Source of the DNA: Virgibacillus ndiopensis
GTDB lineage: Bacteria; Bacillota; Bacilli; Bacillales; Amphibacillaceae
Assembly: GCF_900187325.1 (NCBI RefSeq)
Contig: NZ_FZMZ01000006.1
Coordinates: 310,001 to 374,000 of the forward strand
DNA length: 64,000 nt
Reading direction: 5' to 3'
In this document: positions 1 to 8,912 of the stretch, in pieces
Numbering within the stretch: the stretch's first letter is position 1
Layout: each line of letters begins with the position of its first letter
Translations under genes and position numbers: made by a program
Notes under the pieces: model-generated
What the model was told of the DNA's origin: nothing
The model's database searches: none
What the model saw: the letters and a program-made list of their open reading frames with translations, nothing else

Positions 1-1392
1 ATCAGGTAGGTTAACACGTACTGCATCATTGTTTGTACCTTTTGTTACCCCTTCATCAAGAAGCACAGAAGTACCTTTACGCGTTATATCATCTTCATTT
101 AGTGTTGTACCGCTTAACCAGTTACCTCCATGAAGCGATTGAAGCATTTGTCTTGAATATGGGCTTATTCCAGGAGGTTCAGTTCCAGGAACATCCCCAG
201 CCCAGCTTCCTCCAGCCATAAGTGACCAATACGAAACTGCTTCACCTTCACCACTGTAAATAGTATCGTATTCATCAGGAAGACCTAAATCATGTCCATA
301 TTCGTGAGCAAATACACCTGCAGCTCCATCTTCTGGTTCAATTGTGTAGTCATCTGCTCCTAATTGGCCACCAAAACGATCACTATCAGATGTAGCACCA
401 GGAACTGCAACCAAACCTAGTGATGAGCGGTGGGACCAAATTGCATCTCCTCCAAGTGATCCGCCACCAGCTTCTTCACCTACACCAGCATGAATAACCA
501 TTAGGTGGTCAATGATTCCGTCTGGTTCAGCTAGTACGCCGTCTCCATCATAATCTTCACGATCCCAAACGTCATAATTACTTAAATCAATAGATGGATC
601 CTGAGCAGCCTTTTTTAGTGCTTCATATACTAATTCGGCAGCTGCAGCATCATTACCGTCCGGAGCGGGAACGTTTCCGCCATAGTAAGCAGCTGGGTGG
701 TCTGCAGTATACCATCCTGCAACAGTACCATCTACTGTGTAGCTTCCGCCTGATTGTTGGTCATAGTACTGCTTCATGGAAATTAGGTTTTCACCATTCG
801 GTCCTTCATAGCCATCCTCACCAAAAATCATATTTTGAAAATGTTCATGTGTATAGTTTTCATACCACATATCGGTTTCTTCTTTTGTTATAGAGCTTTT
901 TTCATAGTCTGGGAAATCGATAGCAAGTACTAGAACTTTGTCTTCACGTACTTCACCGTTATAAACTTCTTCTTCAACAGAATCTGGTTTATTTTTCTTG
1001 GCATGTCCTAGTTTATTGCCTTTTCCATTTCTCAATCCATTGTTTTCAATTTTGTTATCTGATTTAAGGTCTTTACCTAGGGATTTTCCAACTTCATTCT
1101 CGTTACTCTTATCCGCATTTTCTGCTTTTGCTTTTAAATAGTTCTCCAAAACCTTTTTCGCTTCAGCAGGAGAAGCATCTTTCGCAATCTTTCCTTGTTC
1201 TTTCAGCATTTCTATTAATTTCTCATCATTTGCAATTCCTGCATCAAATGATGCGTTTTGTGATGTAAAGGTAGTAGTAGTTGATAAATCCGGTACTTCA
1301 ACACTTGGTGCAGAGGCAGAAACATTAATTGCTCCCAAGCCGAGGGATAATGCTAGTGCTGTTGAAAGAATGATGCCGTTTTTCTTCTTCAT
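1..1392 (-). CDS. inhA: Immune inhibitor A-type M6 metalloprotease (3' end outside window)
   Basis: The frame is open from an ATG at 1392 (ribosome site AGGAGG just upstream on the minus strand) to the window edge, 464 residues of a family usually near 750-800. A signal peptide (KKKN, then a hydrophobic run ending around ASA) is followed by a charged propeptide-like region up to about residue 150. The zinc site HEYGH is at residues 363-367 and continues as DLGLPDEYD, as in the M6 peptidase family. The family is secreted and degrades host or environmental proteins. The gene has its own promoter region and no operon partner in view. The C-terminal domains cannot be assessed. Confidence 0.95.
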   Translation of the reverse strand, partial: MKKKNGIILSTALALSLGLGAINVSASAPSVEVPDLSTTTTFTSQNASFDAGIANDEKLIEMLKEQGKIAKDASPAEAKKVLENYLKAKAENADKSNENEVGKSLGKDLKSDNKIENNGLRNGKGNKLGHAKKNKPDSVEEEVYNGEVREDKVLVLAIDFPDYEKSSITKEETDMWYENYTHEHFQNMIFGEDGYEGPNGENLISMKQYYDQQSGGSYTVDGTVAGWYTADHPAAYYGGNVPAPDGNDAAAAELVYEALKKAAQDPSIDLSNYDVWDREDYDGDGVLAEPDGIIDHLMVIHAGVGEEAGGGSLGGDAIWSHRSSLGLVAVPGATSDSDRFGGQLGADDYTIEPEDGAAGVFAHEYGHDLGLPDEYDTIYSGEGEAVSYWSLMAGGSWAGDVPGTEPPGISPYSRQMLQSLHGGNWLSGTTLNEDDITRKGTSVLLDEGVTKGTNNDAVRVNLPD

Positions 1393-1650
1393 ATAGCTCC
1401 TCCTAATATTTTTTTGACCCCTAAAAATAGTTCTAATCTCCTCCCTTTTTAATAGACTAGTTAAACTAATTCTATAAATCTGAAAAATATGACGGGGCAC
1501 TTTTTATGATATAGCCATAATAGAATATTGTAAATATTTTAAACAAAGGTAGTCAAAAATAGTGATTATATACCTATAAATGACATTTTTTTATTTGGTT
1601 ATATATGCTTAATACAGAAACTTAATAGGTATTTTGTATGAACAATTTGA
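1393..1650. other. AT-rich leader region of the protease gene, no gene seen
   Basis: Upstream region of the minus-strand protease gene. It is strongly AT-rich, both strands are broken by stops, and no tRNA or riboswitch core is recognisable. It presumably holds the protease promoter, which I could not place with confidence. Confidence 0.5.
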
Positions 1651-1700
1651 ATGGAAAAACAAAAGATAGATCTCCTGCCAATTGCTGAAGGCCTATCTTT
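1651..1700 (-). terminator. Rho-independent terminator of the MarR gene
   Basis: On the minus strand AAAGATAG (1700-1693) pairs with CTATCTTT (1669-1662), with an inner CCT/AGG pairing, followed by TTGTTTTT. It lies about 45 bases after the marR stop. Confidence 0.7.
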
Positions 1701-1746
1701 GTGTGTGAATAAGGGGAGTAGGTAAGATCATAGAAGGTTTATGTTA

Positions 1747-2172
1747 TCAATTGTCGCTATCAACCGTCTGATTATATTTCCTCAACAATTGTCCAAAGCT
1801 TTCTCGTTCTTCCTCAGACCAATCTTTTAATAGGTTTGACAGTCTATCATATCGCCGTTGTTTGGCTTCGTCTAATTCTCTATTTCCTAAATCTGTAATT
1901 CGATAGAAATAGGCTCTTCCGTCACGAGGATTGGGAACTTTGTCTACGTACTGTTTATGTTCAAGAGCTGCTGCTTGTCTGCTTACCGTGGAAATATCCA
2001 ATTGAAGCTGATCAGCTAATATTTTCACTCCAGCAGGACCATGTGTTGATAATTGACGTAATAAAATATAAGCCGAGCGCTCAAGCTTTGCATTTCTTTT
2101 TTCTGATATAACAATGCGCCTTACAAAGACACTTACTTCATTTTCAATTGTTTCAAGTGATTCTTTATTCAT
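1747..2172 (-). CDS. MarR-family transcriptional regulator
   Basis: A 141-residue protein with the MarR winged-helix layout: helix 1 around 5-35, the recognition segment ILADQLQLDISTVSRQAAALE at about 50-70, and a wing with NPRDGRAYFYRIT at about 81-93. MarR proteins are dimeric repressors released by small phenolic or drug-like ligands. It is divergent from the CBS and efflux genes, with overlapping palindromes between them, so it probably represses both itself and that operon. The ligand is unknown. Confidence 0.9.
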   Translation of the reverse strand: MNKESLETIENEVSVFVRRIVISEKRNAKLERSAYILLRQLSTHGPAGVKILADQLQLDISTVSRQAAALEHKQYVDKVPNPRDGRAYFYRITDLGNRELDEAKQRRYDRLSNLLKDWSEEERESFGQLLRKYNQTVDSDN

Positions 2173-2248
2173 GGTTACACCTCACTATTATCCTATATCC
2201 AAATGATAGCTTGCCGCAAGTGTTTTCCATATCAATTATTGGAATTAC

Positions 2249-2282
2249 TTGCACTATACAATTAAATAGTTGTATGATACAA
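2249..2282 (+). promoter_or_regulatory. Promoter of the CBS/MFS operon with overlapping MarR-type palindromes
   Basis: TTGCAC (2249-2254) and TATGAT (2273-2278) are 18 bases apart. Two inverted repeats overlap the -10: TACAA-N8-TTGTA (2257-2274) and TTGTAT-G-ATACAA (2270-2282). A repressor bound here would block the + promoter; assignment to the adjacent MarR protein is inference. Confidence 0.6.
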
Positions 2283-2332
2283 TTATTTATTATTTGATGT
2301 AAAAACAAATCTACCACTAGAGGAGGTTAAGT

Positions 2333-2788
2333 ATGCAAGCGCAAGATATGATGATCAGCAATGTCTACAAAGTGAATGAAACAGATTCAGTCCGTTCTGT
2401 CATTGAAAAATTTATCGAGTATCGCATTAGTGGTCTACCAGTGATTAATGACAAAAATAAAGTCGTCGCTTATGTGAGTGATGGCGATATCCTGCGATAC
2501 ATCGGCAGACAGAAGGATATAATTGTTGACTCCCTATACACTGTGAATGTGATTAAAGGGGACGATGAGGAGTTTGAGCAAAGGGTTAAAAAAATAATTG
2601 AATTAAGTGTTTTAAAAATCGCAAAAAATAAAGTGATTACAGCTGCATGGGATGAGAATATTGAAAATGTTGCAGCTACTTTAGGAGAAAAACAAATAAA
2701 AAAGTTACCGGTTGAGCGAAATGGGAAATTAATTGGAATCATTAGCCGTGGGGATGTCATCCGGCATACATTTAAGTCAATTCTTTAA
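2333..2788 (+). CDS. Protein with paired CBS domains
   Basis: A 151-residue protein consisting of two CBS motifs. The first covers about residues 1-60 (MISNVYKVNETDSVRSVIEKF, then SGLPVIND, ending VSDGDILRYI) and the second about 95-150 (ITAAWDENIENVAATL, then KKLPVERNGKLIGIISRGDVIRH). CBS pairs bind adenosyl nucleotides and act as sensors or regulatory modules. The gene has an AGAGGAGG ribosome site and lies 41 bases ahead of the MFS gene, probably in one transcript, divergent from marR. The role within a drug-efflux operon is unknown. Confidence 0.85.
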   Translation: MQAQDMMISNVYKVNETDSVRSVIEKFIEYRISGLPVINDKNKVVAYVSDGDILRYIGRQKDIIVDSLYTVNVIKGDDEEFEQRVKKIIELSVLKIAKNKVITAAWDENIENVAATLGEKQIKKLPVERNGKLIGIISRGDVIRHTFKSIL

Positions 2789-2829
2789 CAAAGCAATTAT
2801 ATTTTATAATTAGAAATGGAGTAAGTTTA

Positions 2830-4059
2830 ATGTCACATAATACTAAAACAATATCAGGTAACACAATTCAAGAAGAGATGAGTATTCTTAAACAGCCTAA
2901 GTCAGTATGGGCGGTCTTCTTTGCTAGTATCATCGCGTTCATGGGTCTAGGCCTTGTTGATCCGATTCTTCCGGCAATTGCTAGCCAATTGGACGCATCT
3001 CCAAGCGAAGTAACCTTACTCTTTACTAGCTATAATGCTGTTATGGCCGTCGCAATGCTGATTACTGGTACGATCTCATCTAGAATTGGTCTTAAAGGTA
3101 CATTACTTGGAGGTATTGTCGTTATTGCTTTATTTGCAGGACTAGGTGGATTTTCAAACGATATCTGGACACTCGTTGGCTTACGAGGTGGCTGGGGTCT
3201 AGGTAATGCATTATTTGTAGCGACAGCTTTGACAGCAATCGTGACCCTTTCCAATAGTGGTAATGCAAAAGCAATCATTTTGTATGAAGCAGCAATCGGA
3301 CTTGGTATCTCTGTTGGACCACTGCTTGGTGGATGGTTGGGCGCGATGTCTTGGAGAGGACCATTCCTTGGTGTTTCCACTTTAATGGTAATTGCATTTA
3401 TTGGGCTTTCTATATTAATGCCAAAAGAAACTAAGGATAAAAAAGTTGCTAAATCGAAAACGTCTTTATTAGATCCATTCCGTGCATTGAAGCACCGATC
3501 CCTTTTAGTTTTTGGTGTTGCAGCAGCTTTGTATAATTTTGGATTCTTCACTTTATTAGCCTATGCACCTTTCGTTTTAGGGCTAGATGAGCATGGATTA
3601 GGCTTTGTGTTTCTCGGATGGGGAATATTGCTTGCGGTGACTTCTGTATTCATGGCACCAAAACTTCAACATCGGTTTGGAACAATTACATCGATGGGTA
3701 TGATGCTAACCTTGTTCGCTCTTGTTTTACTTGTAATGGGTATTTGGACGTCGACACAATGGGTAGTTATTGCTGGTGTTATTGTTGCTGGAGCGCTACT
3801 TGGAAATAACAATACGTTAATTACAACTGCAGTAATGAATGCAACAGATGTTGAACGGTCTACAGCATCGGCCGCATATAGCTTTCTTCGCTTTATAGGA
3901 GGAGCTATTGCACCGTATACAGCAGGTAAACTATCAGAGATCTACAACCCAAGCATTCCATTTATAGTGGGTGCAGTGTTTGTATTCATTTCCGTATTAT
4001 TCATTTGGTACAACCATAAACACGTAAATCATGTTGATACTGTTGAAACAGTTCATTAA
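2830..4059 (+). CDS. MFS multidrug efflux transporter (DHA1 type)
   Basis: A 409-residue membrane protein with about 12 hydrophobic segments. It has the MFS motif C-like stretch GIGLGISVGPLLGGWLG (about 153-168), a shortened motif A region (ITGTISSRIGLKGTLLGG, about 78-95) and a drug-efflux start (FMGLGLVDPILPAIA). These place it with proton-driven drug antiporters of the DHA1 group. It is the second gene after the CBS protein, and the transcript ends in the strong hairpin at 4062-4097. Being divergent from marR suggests induction by a toxic compound. Substrate not predictable. Confidence 0.88.
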   Translation: MSHNTKTISGNTIQEEMSILKQPKSVWAVFFASIIAFMGLGLVDPILPAIASQLDASPSEVTLLFTSYNAVMAVAMLITGTISSRIGLKGTLLGGIVVIALFAGLGGFSNDIWTLVGLRGGWGLGNALFVATALTAIVTLSNSGNAKAIILYEAAIGLGISVGPLLGGWLGAMSWRGPFLGVSTLMVIAFIGLSILMPKETKDKKVAKSKTSLLDPFRALKHRSLLVFGVAAALYNFGFFTLLAYAPFVLGLDEHGLGFVFLGWGILLAVTSVFMAPKLQHRFGTITSMGMMLTLFALVLLVMGIWTSTQWVVIAGVIVAGALLGNNNTLITTAVMNATDVERSTASAAYSFLRFIGGAIAPYTAGKLSEIYNPSIPFIVGAVFVFISVLFIWYNHKHVNHVDTVETVH

Positions 4060-4061
4060 GA

Positions 4062-4097
4062 AAAGGGTGTCTGTCACATTGTTGACAGACACCCTTT
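4062..4097. terminator. Bidirectional terminator between convergent genes
   Basis: A perfect 15-bp stem, AAAGGGTGTCTGTCA against its complement at 4083-4097, with a 6-base loop. It ends just outside the stop codon of the convergent antiporter gene, so it can serve both strands. Confidence 0.9.
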
Positions 4098-4098
4098 C

Positions 4099-5676
4099 TT
4101 AATGATCCTGATCCAATTCCACAAGCTTATCTGTTATTGATTCAAGTTCCTCTTTTGCAACTTCATCGGATATGATATCTTCTCTCACCAGACGTTGAAT
4201 TGCTTCGTGCTGCGCATATAATGAATGTTTTTGTAAAACAGCTTCCTGTTTTTCTTTAAGTTCTGGGTATTTTTGCAAAAGCTTCTCCATCTTTTCGTGC
4301 AATGTATTAAATTCTTGTTTATGTCGATCGATTAATTCATTTGCAACTAGGTCGGAAATCAATAGGTTTTTCTTAACTTTGTTTATTTCCCCAATAGCAG
4401 TTTCTAATCGATGACCATGTGCTATGAGTGTTTTGTAATCTTTATTACCATCCTCTTGTTTCTTAACCCCTAGCCAGGAAATGAGTGGTTTAATAGAGAG
4501 ACCTTGACCGACTAACGAAAACAATACAACGCTAAAAGCAAGAATCAAAATATCCTCGCGCCCTGTGAAATCCCTTGGGAGACTGAGGACAAGTGCAATG
4601 GATAATGACCCCTTTAATCCACCCCAATTCAAGATATGCTTCCATGAACGTGGAATATTTCCTATGAATAAAAGACTAGAATATACCGCTAAACCTCGTG
4701 CAACTAAAACAATTAAAATAGCCACAAAAATTAATCCCCATTTATCCGCAACATCAATTCGTGTTATTTCCAATCCAACCATTAAAAAAACGAGTGAATT
4801 TGCCAATAGTGCCGCGACATCCCAAAAGTTACTGATATTTAACTTGGTTGTAGGACTCATGCCAATTTTTGAACCGTAATTTCCTAAGACTAGGGCTGAA
4901 ACAACAACCGCGATGACGCCAGATGCCTCAACGCTTTCAGCAAGTAAGAAGGAACCGTAAAAGAGAATAATACTAAAAATAATTTCTAATGGATAATCAT
5001 CAAAGTATTTTGTTAAACGGGATACGCCATATCCTAGAACAGCTCCGATCAGAACGCCTAAAGAAATAACTTTGACAAATTCCCATAGCCCATATCCTGC
5101 ACCTTGCAATCCCAGTTCTGTATAGGAAAGTAACGAAAAGGCAGAAATGTTAAATAGAACAACTGCCAATCCATCGTTAAATAAACTTTCGCCTTCAATA
5201 ACAGTGGACAATCGTTTATGTACGCCAACACTTTTAAAAATTGATAAAACACTAACTGGATCTGTGGCACTCATTAAGGCAGCAAATACAAAAGCTGCTG
5301 GGATAGTAAGGTTTAATAGCCATAGTGAAGAAAATCCAATGATAATAAAAGACAAAAGCGTTCCACCAAATGCTAAAGCAATAATTGGCTTTTTATTTTC
5401 GTTTAAATGGGCAAATGGCAGCTTTAATGCAGCCTCTCCTAACAATGCGGGGAGGAACAATGTAATAATGACAAAGTTGAAAATTTCCCCTTCTGTAATA
5501 AAGTCTTTTAGTGGCCCAAGCAACGGAATGTTCACGAGCCCAATAATCGCCCCAACAATAACGAGAGCAATTGGATACGGTCTGTTAAATTTCTTCGCAA
5601 TAGCTGTAATCCCGGCCGCAATCATAACCAATATAAGACCAAGCTGAAAAATATGATGTAAATCTAAATCATGCAT
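4099..5676 (-). CDS. CPA1-family Na+(K+)/H+ antiporter (NhaP/NhaK-like)
   Basis: A 525-residue protein with about 12-13 membrane segments in the first 400 residues and a charged cytoplasmic tail rich in K/E/Q (about 405-525, probably coiled coil). The CPA1 core motifs SATDPVSVLSIF (about 137-148) and ESLFNDGLAVVLF (about 163-175), with the Asp of FND that carries ions in this family, are visible. Expected role is export of Na+ or K+ in exchange for protons, for salt and alkali tolerance. It starts at ATG 5676 behind AAAGGGGA and stands alone, convergent with the MFS gene. Confidence 0.92.
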   Translation of the reverse strand: MHDLDLHHIFQLGLILVMIAAGITAIAKKFNRPYPIALVIVGAIIGLVNIPLLGPLKDFITEGEIFNFVIITLFLPALLGEAALKLPFAHLNENKKPIIALAFGGTLLSFIIIGFSSLWLLNLTIPAAFVFAALMSATDPVSVLSIFKSVGVHKRLSTVIEGESLFNDGLAVVLFNISAFSLLSYTELGLQGAGYGLWEFVKVISLGVLIGAVLGYGVSRLTKYFDDYPLEIIFSIILFYGSFLLAESVEASGVIAVVVSALVLGNYGSKIGMSPTTKLNISNFWDVAALLANSLVFLMVGLEITRIDVADKWGLIFVAILIVLVARGLAVYSSLLFIGNIPRSWKHILNWGGLKGSLSIALVLSLPRDFTGREDILILAFSVVLFSLVGQGLSIKPLISWLGVKKQEDGNKDYKTLIAHGHRLETAIGEINKVKKNLLISDLVANELIDRHKQEFNTLHEKMEKLLQKYPELKEKQEAVLQKHSLYAQHEAIQRLVREDIISDEVAKEELESITDKLVELDQDH

Positions 5677-5825
5677 GGTATATCCCCTTTAAAAAGCATT
5701 ATTCCTATTTATACCATTCATATTACCCCAAACGATTAACGATTAAAAGCTGTTTAATTGATAAGACTTTTTAATTTTGAAATAATAATAAGGTAAGCAA
5801 ATCCAAAATAAAGGAGACATGCTTT

Positions 5826-6467
5826 GTGAAAGTTCTTTTAATAGGAGCCAATGGTCAAATCGGCAAACATATCGTTGATTTACTAAAAAATAGTGCGCAT
5901 ACAGTAAGAGCAATGGTGCGAAAACAGGAGCAAGCAGACGCTCTTAATCAAGCGGGTATAGAAACGATTCTAGGTAATCTAGAGGGAAGTGTAGATGAGA
6001 TCGCGGAAGCTGCAAATGGCTGCGATGCTGTTATCTTCACCGCTGGATCAGGAGGCAGCACAGGATCTGATAAAACATTGCTAGTAGATCTTGATGGCGC
6101 AGTAAAATCAATGGAGGCTGCTGAGCAAGCGGGAGTGGAGCGTTATGTCATGGTCAGTGCTTTTCAAGCTAACAACAGAGAGAATTGGAATGAAAAAATT
6201 AGAGCCTATTACGTTGCGAAGCACTATGCAGACAGAATGCTTCAGGCAAGCAACTTAAATTATACAATTGTTCGACCAGGCGGATTAGTAAACGAAACGG
6301 GTACAGGAAAAGTATCTGCTGCCGAAAAATTAGAAAGAGGATCAATCCCGCGTGAGGATGTGGCACGTACAGTTGTAGCTGCATTGGATGAGAAAAACAC
6401 ATATAAACGCGCATTTGATCTTATCTCGGGAGACACTCCAATTACGGAAGCATTGAAGCGGGTTTAA
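5826..6467 (+). CDS. NAD(P)-binding atypical SDR, YhfK/YwnB-like
   Basis: A 213-residue protein with an N-terminal Rossmann motif GANGQIGKHI (residues 7-16), a second strand ending RAMVRK typical of NADP binding, and the conserved AGVERYVMVSAF and NYTIVRPGGL stretches of the NmrA/SDR_a5 group. GTG at 5826 is taken as start because AAGGAGA lies at a normal distance and the reading begins directly with the first Rossmann strand. Function probably redox or redox sensing; substrate unknown. It is monocistronic and ends in the hairpin at 6477-6516. Confidence 0.85.
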   Translation: MKVLLIGANGQIGKHIVDLLKNSAHTVRAMVRKQEQADALNQAGIETILGNLEGSVDEIAEAANGCDAVIFTAGSGGSTGSDKTLLVDLDGAVKSMEAAEQAGVERYVMVSAFQANNRENWNEKIRAYYVAKHYADRMLQASNLNYTIVRPGGLVNETGTGKVSAAEKLERGSIPREDVARTVVAALDEKNTYKRAFDLISGDTPITEALKRV

Positions 6468-6476
6468 ATGATAACG

Positions 6477-6516
6477 CAAATAAGGTGTCTGTACGCAAGA
6501 ACAGGCACCTTATTTG
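6477..6516. terminator. Bidirectional terminator
   Basis: CAAATAAGGTGTCTGT (6477-6492) pairs with ACAGGCACCTTATTTG (6501-6516) with one mismatch. It lies between the convergent SDR and the 131-residue gene. Confidence 0.85.
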
Positions 6517-6519
6517 TGT

Positions 6520-6915
6520 TCATATTGTTTCCTTCACTACAATCGCTTGTGTCAATTTTTCCCTTTTACATTCTTCAAAAATACTTTCTTCAACCAAACC
6601 CAATTTAAACGCAGCTTTTAGTTTATCTGCATCGGGACGCTTTGCCACGATAACAAAATCATTTAGGTTTAATTCTTCCAATTTTTGCACTGTACTATCA
6701 TCTTGATAACTAATGGAAGTACGTATTTGTCGTTGAAGTTTATAGTTTCCGCGCTGTATTTCACCTTTTTGTTCCTTTCCAATTAGGTCATCAAAATGGT
6801 TATGAAATTTCGTTTTAAACTGCTTTATTTCTTCTTCAATTTCCTTTTTAAGCTTGTTTAGTTCAGCGTATCGCTGTAATTCTTCCTCTGTAATAGCAAG
6901 TGAAGCTTCCATCAC
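6520..6915 (-). CDS. Small coiled-coil protein of unknown function
   Basis: A 131-residue, highly charged protein. Residues 8-50 (ITEEELQRYAELNKLKKEIEEEIKQF) are a likely coiled coil, followed by GNYKLQRQIRTSISYQDD and a helix-rich C-terminal half with LNLNDFVIVAKRPDADKLKAAFKLGLV. No catalytic motif is visible. I have a sense of similar short hypothetical proteins in Bacilli but cannot name a family. It has a GGGGGAG ribosome site upstream of two consecutive ATG codons and stands alone. Confidence 0.75.
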   Translation of the reverse strand: MMEASLAITEEELQRYAELNKLKKEIEEEIKQFKTKFHNHFDDLIGKEQKGEIQRGNYKLQRQIRTSISYQDDSTVQKLEELNLNDFVIVAKRPDADKLKAAFKLGLVEESIFEECKREKLTQAIVVKETI

Positions 6916-7082
6916 GCACTCCCCCAGATATATAGATTTAGTTCATTTGTATGTTTGTAGATGGTATTTATGACTAGGAATAGGAGAGGATGTTTTTTTT
7001 GTTAATAAGAAAAAGGGTTTTATAGGATAATAGAGAATTATTGTAATAGTAATTTTTATATTTTTGAAAGAAGGGTTTTAAA

Positions 7083-7436
7083 ATGGGAAAAGTTGTTGGA
7101 TTTGAATTAAGCAGTCAGGAACCGGAAAAGGCAACAAAATTTTATTCAGATGTTTTTGGATGGGAAATATCCGAACCAAACTGGGATTATTGGTCTGTTT
7201 CTACGGAAAAGAGTACTGGGAGAACTGGAATCAATGGTGGAATAAGCAAAGGACCAAATGATTATCCGCATGGGACACGTATTCAAATAGAAGTTGATTC
7301 CATAGACGACTCCATCGCCAAAGCAAAAGACTATGGCGCAATGGTAGTACGGGAAAAAATGGAGTTTGATGAATTTTTTCTCGCGTACTTAGTAGATCCT
7401 ACCGGGGTTGGGTTTGGGCTTATTCAAAGAAAGTAG
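7083..7436 (+). CDS. VOC (glyoxalase/bleomycin-resistance fold) protein
   Basis: A 117-residue single VOC domain: N-terminal FELSSQEPEKATKFYSDVFGWEI and C-terminal DEFFLAYLVDPTGVGFGLIQ, the two conserved betaalphabetabetabeta halves. VOC proteins are dimers that bind a divalent metal or sequester small toxic molecules. The usual metal ligands (Glu/His near the ends of the modules) are only partly present, so enzymatic activity is uncertain. It opens a run of small accessory genes and is followed after 21 bases by an acetyltransferase. Confidence 0.85.
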   Translation: MGKVVGFELSSQEPEKATKFYSDVFGWEISEPNWDYWSVSTEKSTGRTGINGGISKGPNDYPHGTRIQIEVDSIDDSIAKAKDYGAMVVREKMEFDEFFLAYLVDPTGVGFGLIQRK

Positions 7437-7457
7437 TAATACGAATGAGGTGCGGTA

Positions 7458-7988
7458 TTGTTGTTCCAGAATGGTAATTTGATAGTTCGCAAGTTAGAAG
7501 TAAGAGATAAATACCTTTTAGCTAAATGGCTTTCAGACATATCTGTTCTGGAATTTTATGAGGGAAGGGACAATCCTTTTAAATTAGAAAAAGTTAATAA
7601 GAAGTTTTATGACCCAAAAGATGATGTAGTTAAATGCACTGTAGAATTTGAGGGGAATGAAATAGGATATATTCAATTTTATGTATTAGATGATAAAACA
7701 AAAAAAGATTATGATTATTTTAATGAAACTATTTATGGAATGGATCAATTCATAGGTGAGGTGAAGTATTGGAACAATGGAATTGGAATGTTACTTGTTA
7801 AATCCATGGTAAACTATTTAATAGAACATAAAAAAGCGGATCTAGTAGTAATGGACCCTCAAGTAAGAAATGCGCGGGCCTTAAAATGTTATGAAAAGTG
7901 CGGCTTTAATAAAGTTAGAATCCTCCCTAAACATGAGCTTCATGAAGGTGAATATCGAGATTGTTGGTTGATTGAGTATAAAAGTTGA
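7458..7988 (+). CDS. GNAT acetyltransferase, aminoglycoside 6'-N-acetyltransferase-like
   Basis: A 176-residue protein resembling the AAC(6') branch: N-terminal LIVRKLEVRDKYLLAKWL, central NEIGYIQFYVLDD, the D-Q-FIGE segment (YGMDQFIGEVKYWNNGIGMLLVK) forming the acetyl-CoA loop, and C-terminal DPQVRNARALKCYEKCGF. TTG at 7458 (or the next codon, also TTG) fits the GAGGTG ribosome site. The family acetylates aminoglycosides, but many chromosomal members have other substrates. It sits 21 bases after the VOC gene and could be cotranscribed. Confidence 0.8.
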   Translation: MLFQNGNLIVRKLEVRDKYLLAKWLSDISVLEFYEGRDNPFKLEKVNKKFYDPKDDVVKCTVEFEGNEIGYIQFYVLDDKTKKDYDYFNETIYGMDQFIGEVKYWNNGIGMLLVKSMVNYLIEHKKADLVVMDPQVRNARALKCYEKCGFNKVRILPKHELHEGEYRDCWLIEYKS

Positions 7989-8072
7989 GCTTGTGGCTCC
8001 TTAGTTATTGGATTGGCTTAAGTCGACCATGTATTTAGACTTCTGTAATAAAGGTAAGCGAGGAATTTCAGT

Positions 8073-8813
8073 ATGAAAGAGCAATTTTCCAAAGAAGTTA
8101 TTAATAAGTTAAAGTATTATGTTTATATTTACTCTGATCCCGAGACGGATGAGATATTTTATGTAGGGAAAGGAATCGGTAATCGTGTATTTTATCATTT
8201 AACCGACCCCGAAGGTACAGAAAAGAGCCGACTTATTAAACGTATTCACGATAGAGGCAAGGAACCTAAAATTGAAATTCTTACTCATGGATTGGAAGAT
8301 GAGCATACTGCACTAAAGGTTGAGGCAGCAATTATTGATTTGATTGGAAAAGAAAAACTGACCAATAGAGTTCGTGGATGGCAAAGCGGTGTTTTTGGAA
8401 GAGTAGAAGTGACTCAATTGATATCACATTATGAAAGAGAACAAGTCAATATTATGGAACCAGCGATATTAATTAGATTAAATCGCATTTTCCGCTATGA
8501 CATGACTGATATCGAATTGTATGATGCTACTAGAAGTGTATGGAGAATTGGGAAGGATAGGGAGAAAGTGCAATATGCATTTGCTGTATTTGATGGAATT
8601 GTTCATGAGGTGTATAAAGTAAACGGTTGGTATAGAGCGGGAAGTACATTTAATACAAGGGGTTCTTTTGATTACGAAACAGGTCGATGGGAATTTGTTG
8701 GTCAAATAGCAGAAGAAACAATAAGATCAAAATACATAAGAAAATCAGTAGAGCATTATCTTCCAAGAAGTGCGCAAAACCCGATTAGATACGTAAATAT
8801 AAAAGAAAATTAA
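8073..8813 (+). CDS. GIY-YIG nuclease-fold protein (LEM-3-like)
   Basis: A 246-residue protein. The first about 95 residues form a GIY-YIG domain of the LEM-3-like type: YVYIY at 16-20 stands for GIY, YVGKG at 30-34 for YIG, then GNRVFYHL, a basic helix RLIKRIHDRG, and the catalytic-type Glu84 in VEAAIIDLIG. The C-terminal half (about 125-246) is unassigned, with two aromatic-rich beta-like stretches (VQYAFAVFDGIVHEVYKVNGWYRAG and FDYETGRWEFVGQI). Known LEM-3 relatives cut DNA. It is free-standing among acetyltransferase genes, without a partner methylase, so a role in DNA processing or defence is only inference. Confidence 0.8.
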   Translation: MKEQFSKEVINKLKYYVYIYSDPETDEIFYVGKGIGNRVFYHLTDPEGTEKSRLIKRIHDRGKEPKIEILTHGLEDEHTALKVEAAIIDLIGKEKLTNRVRGWQSGVFGRVEVTQLISHYEREQVNIMEPAILIRLNRIFRYDMTDIELYDATRSVWRIGKDREKVQYAFAVFDGIVHEVYKVNGWYRAGSTFNTRGSFDYETGRWEFVGQIAEETIRSKYIRKSVEHYLPRSAQNPIRYVNIKEN

Positions 8814-8912
8814 TAAGTAGAAAGTATTAGTACGGTAATGTAAATGAAAGGGATCTTATTTAACAGGTTGGAGAATGAGTTAAAAGATAAAAAAGGAGTT
8901 TAAAAATGACTT

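Noticed and set aside
594-893. 99-codon frame on the + strand
   Set aside because: It is antisense to the clear protease gene, with no ribosome site and an unnatural composition (His/Leu/Gln-rich).
3030-3551. 173-codon frame on the minus strand
   Set aside because: It is antisense within the MFS transporter gene and is a by-product of its codon usage.
4062-4097. Member of the GGGACA/TGTCCC repeat family
   Set aside because: It has GTGTCTGTCA arms and no doubled GGGACA box; it is a normal bidirectional terminator.
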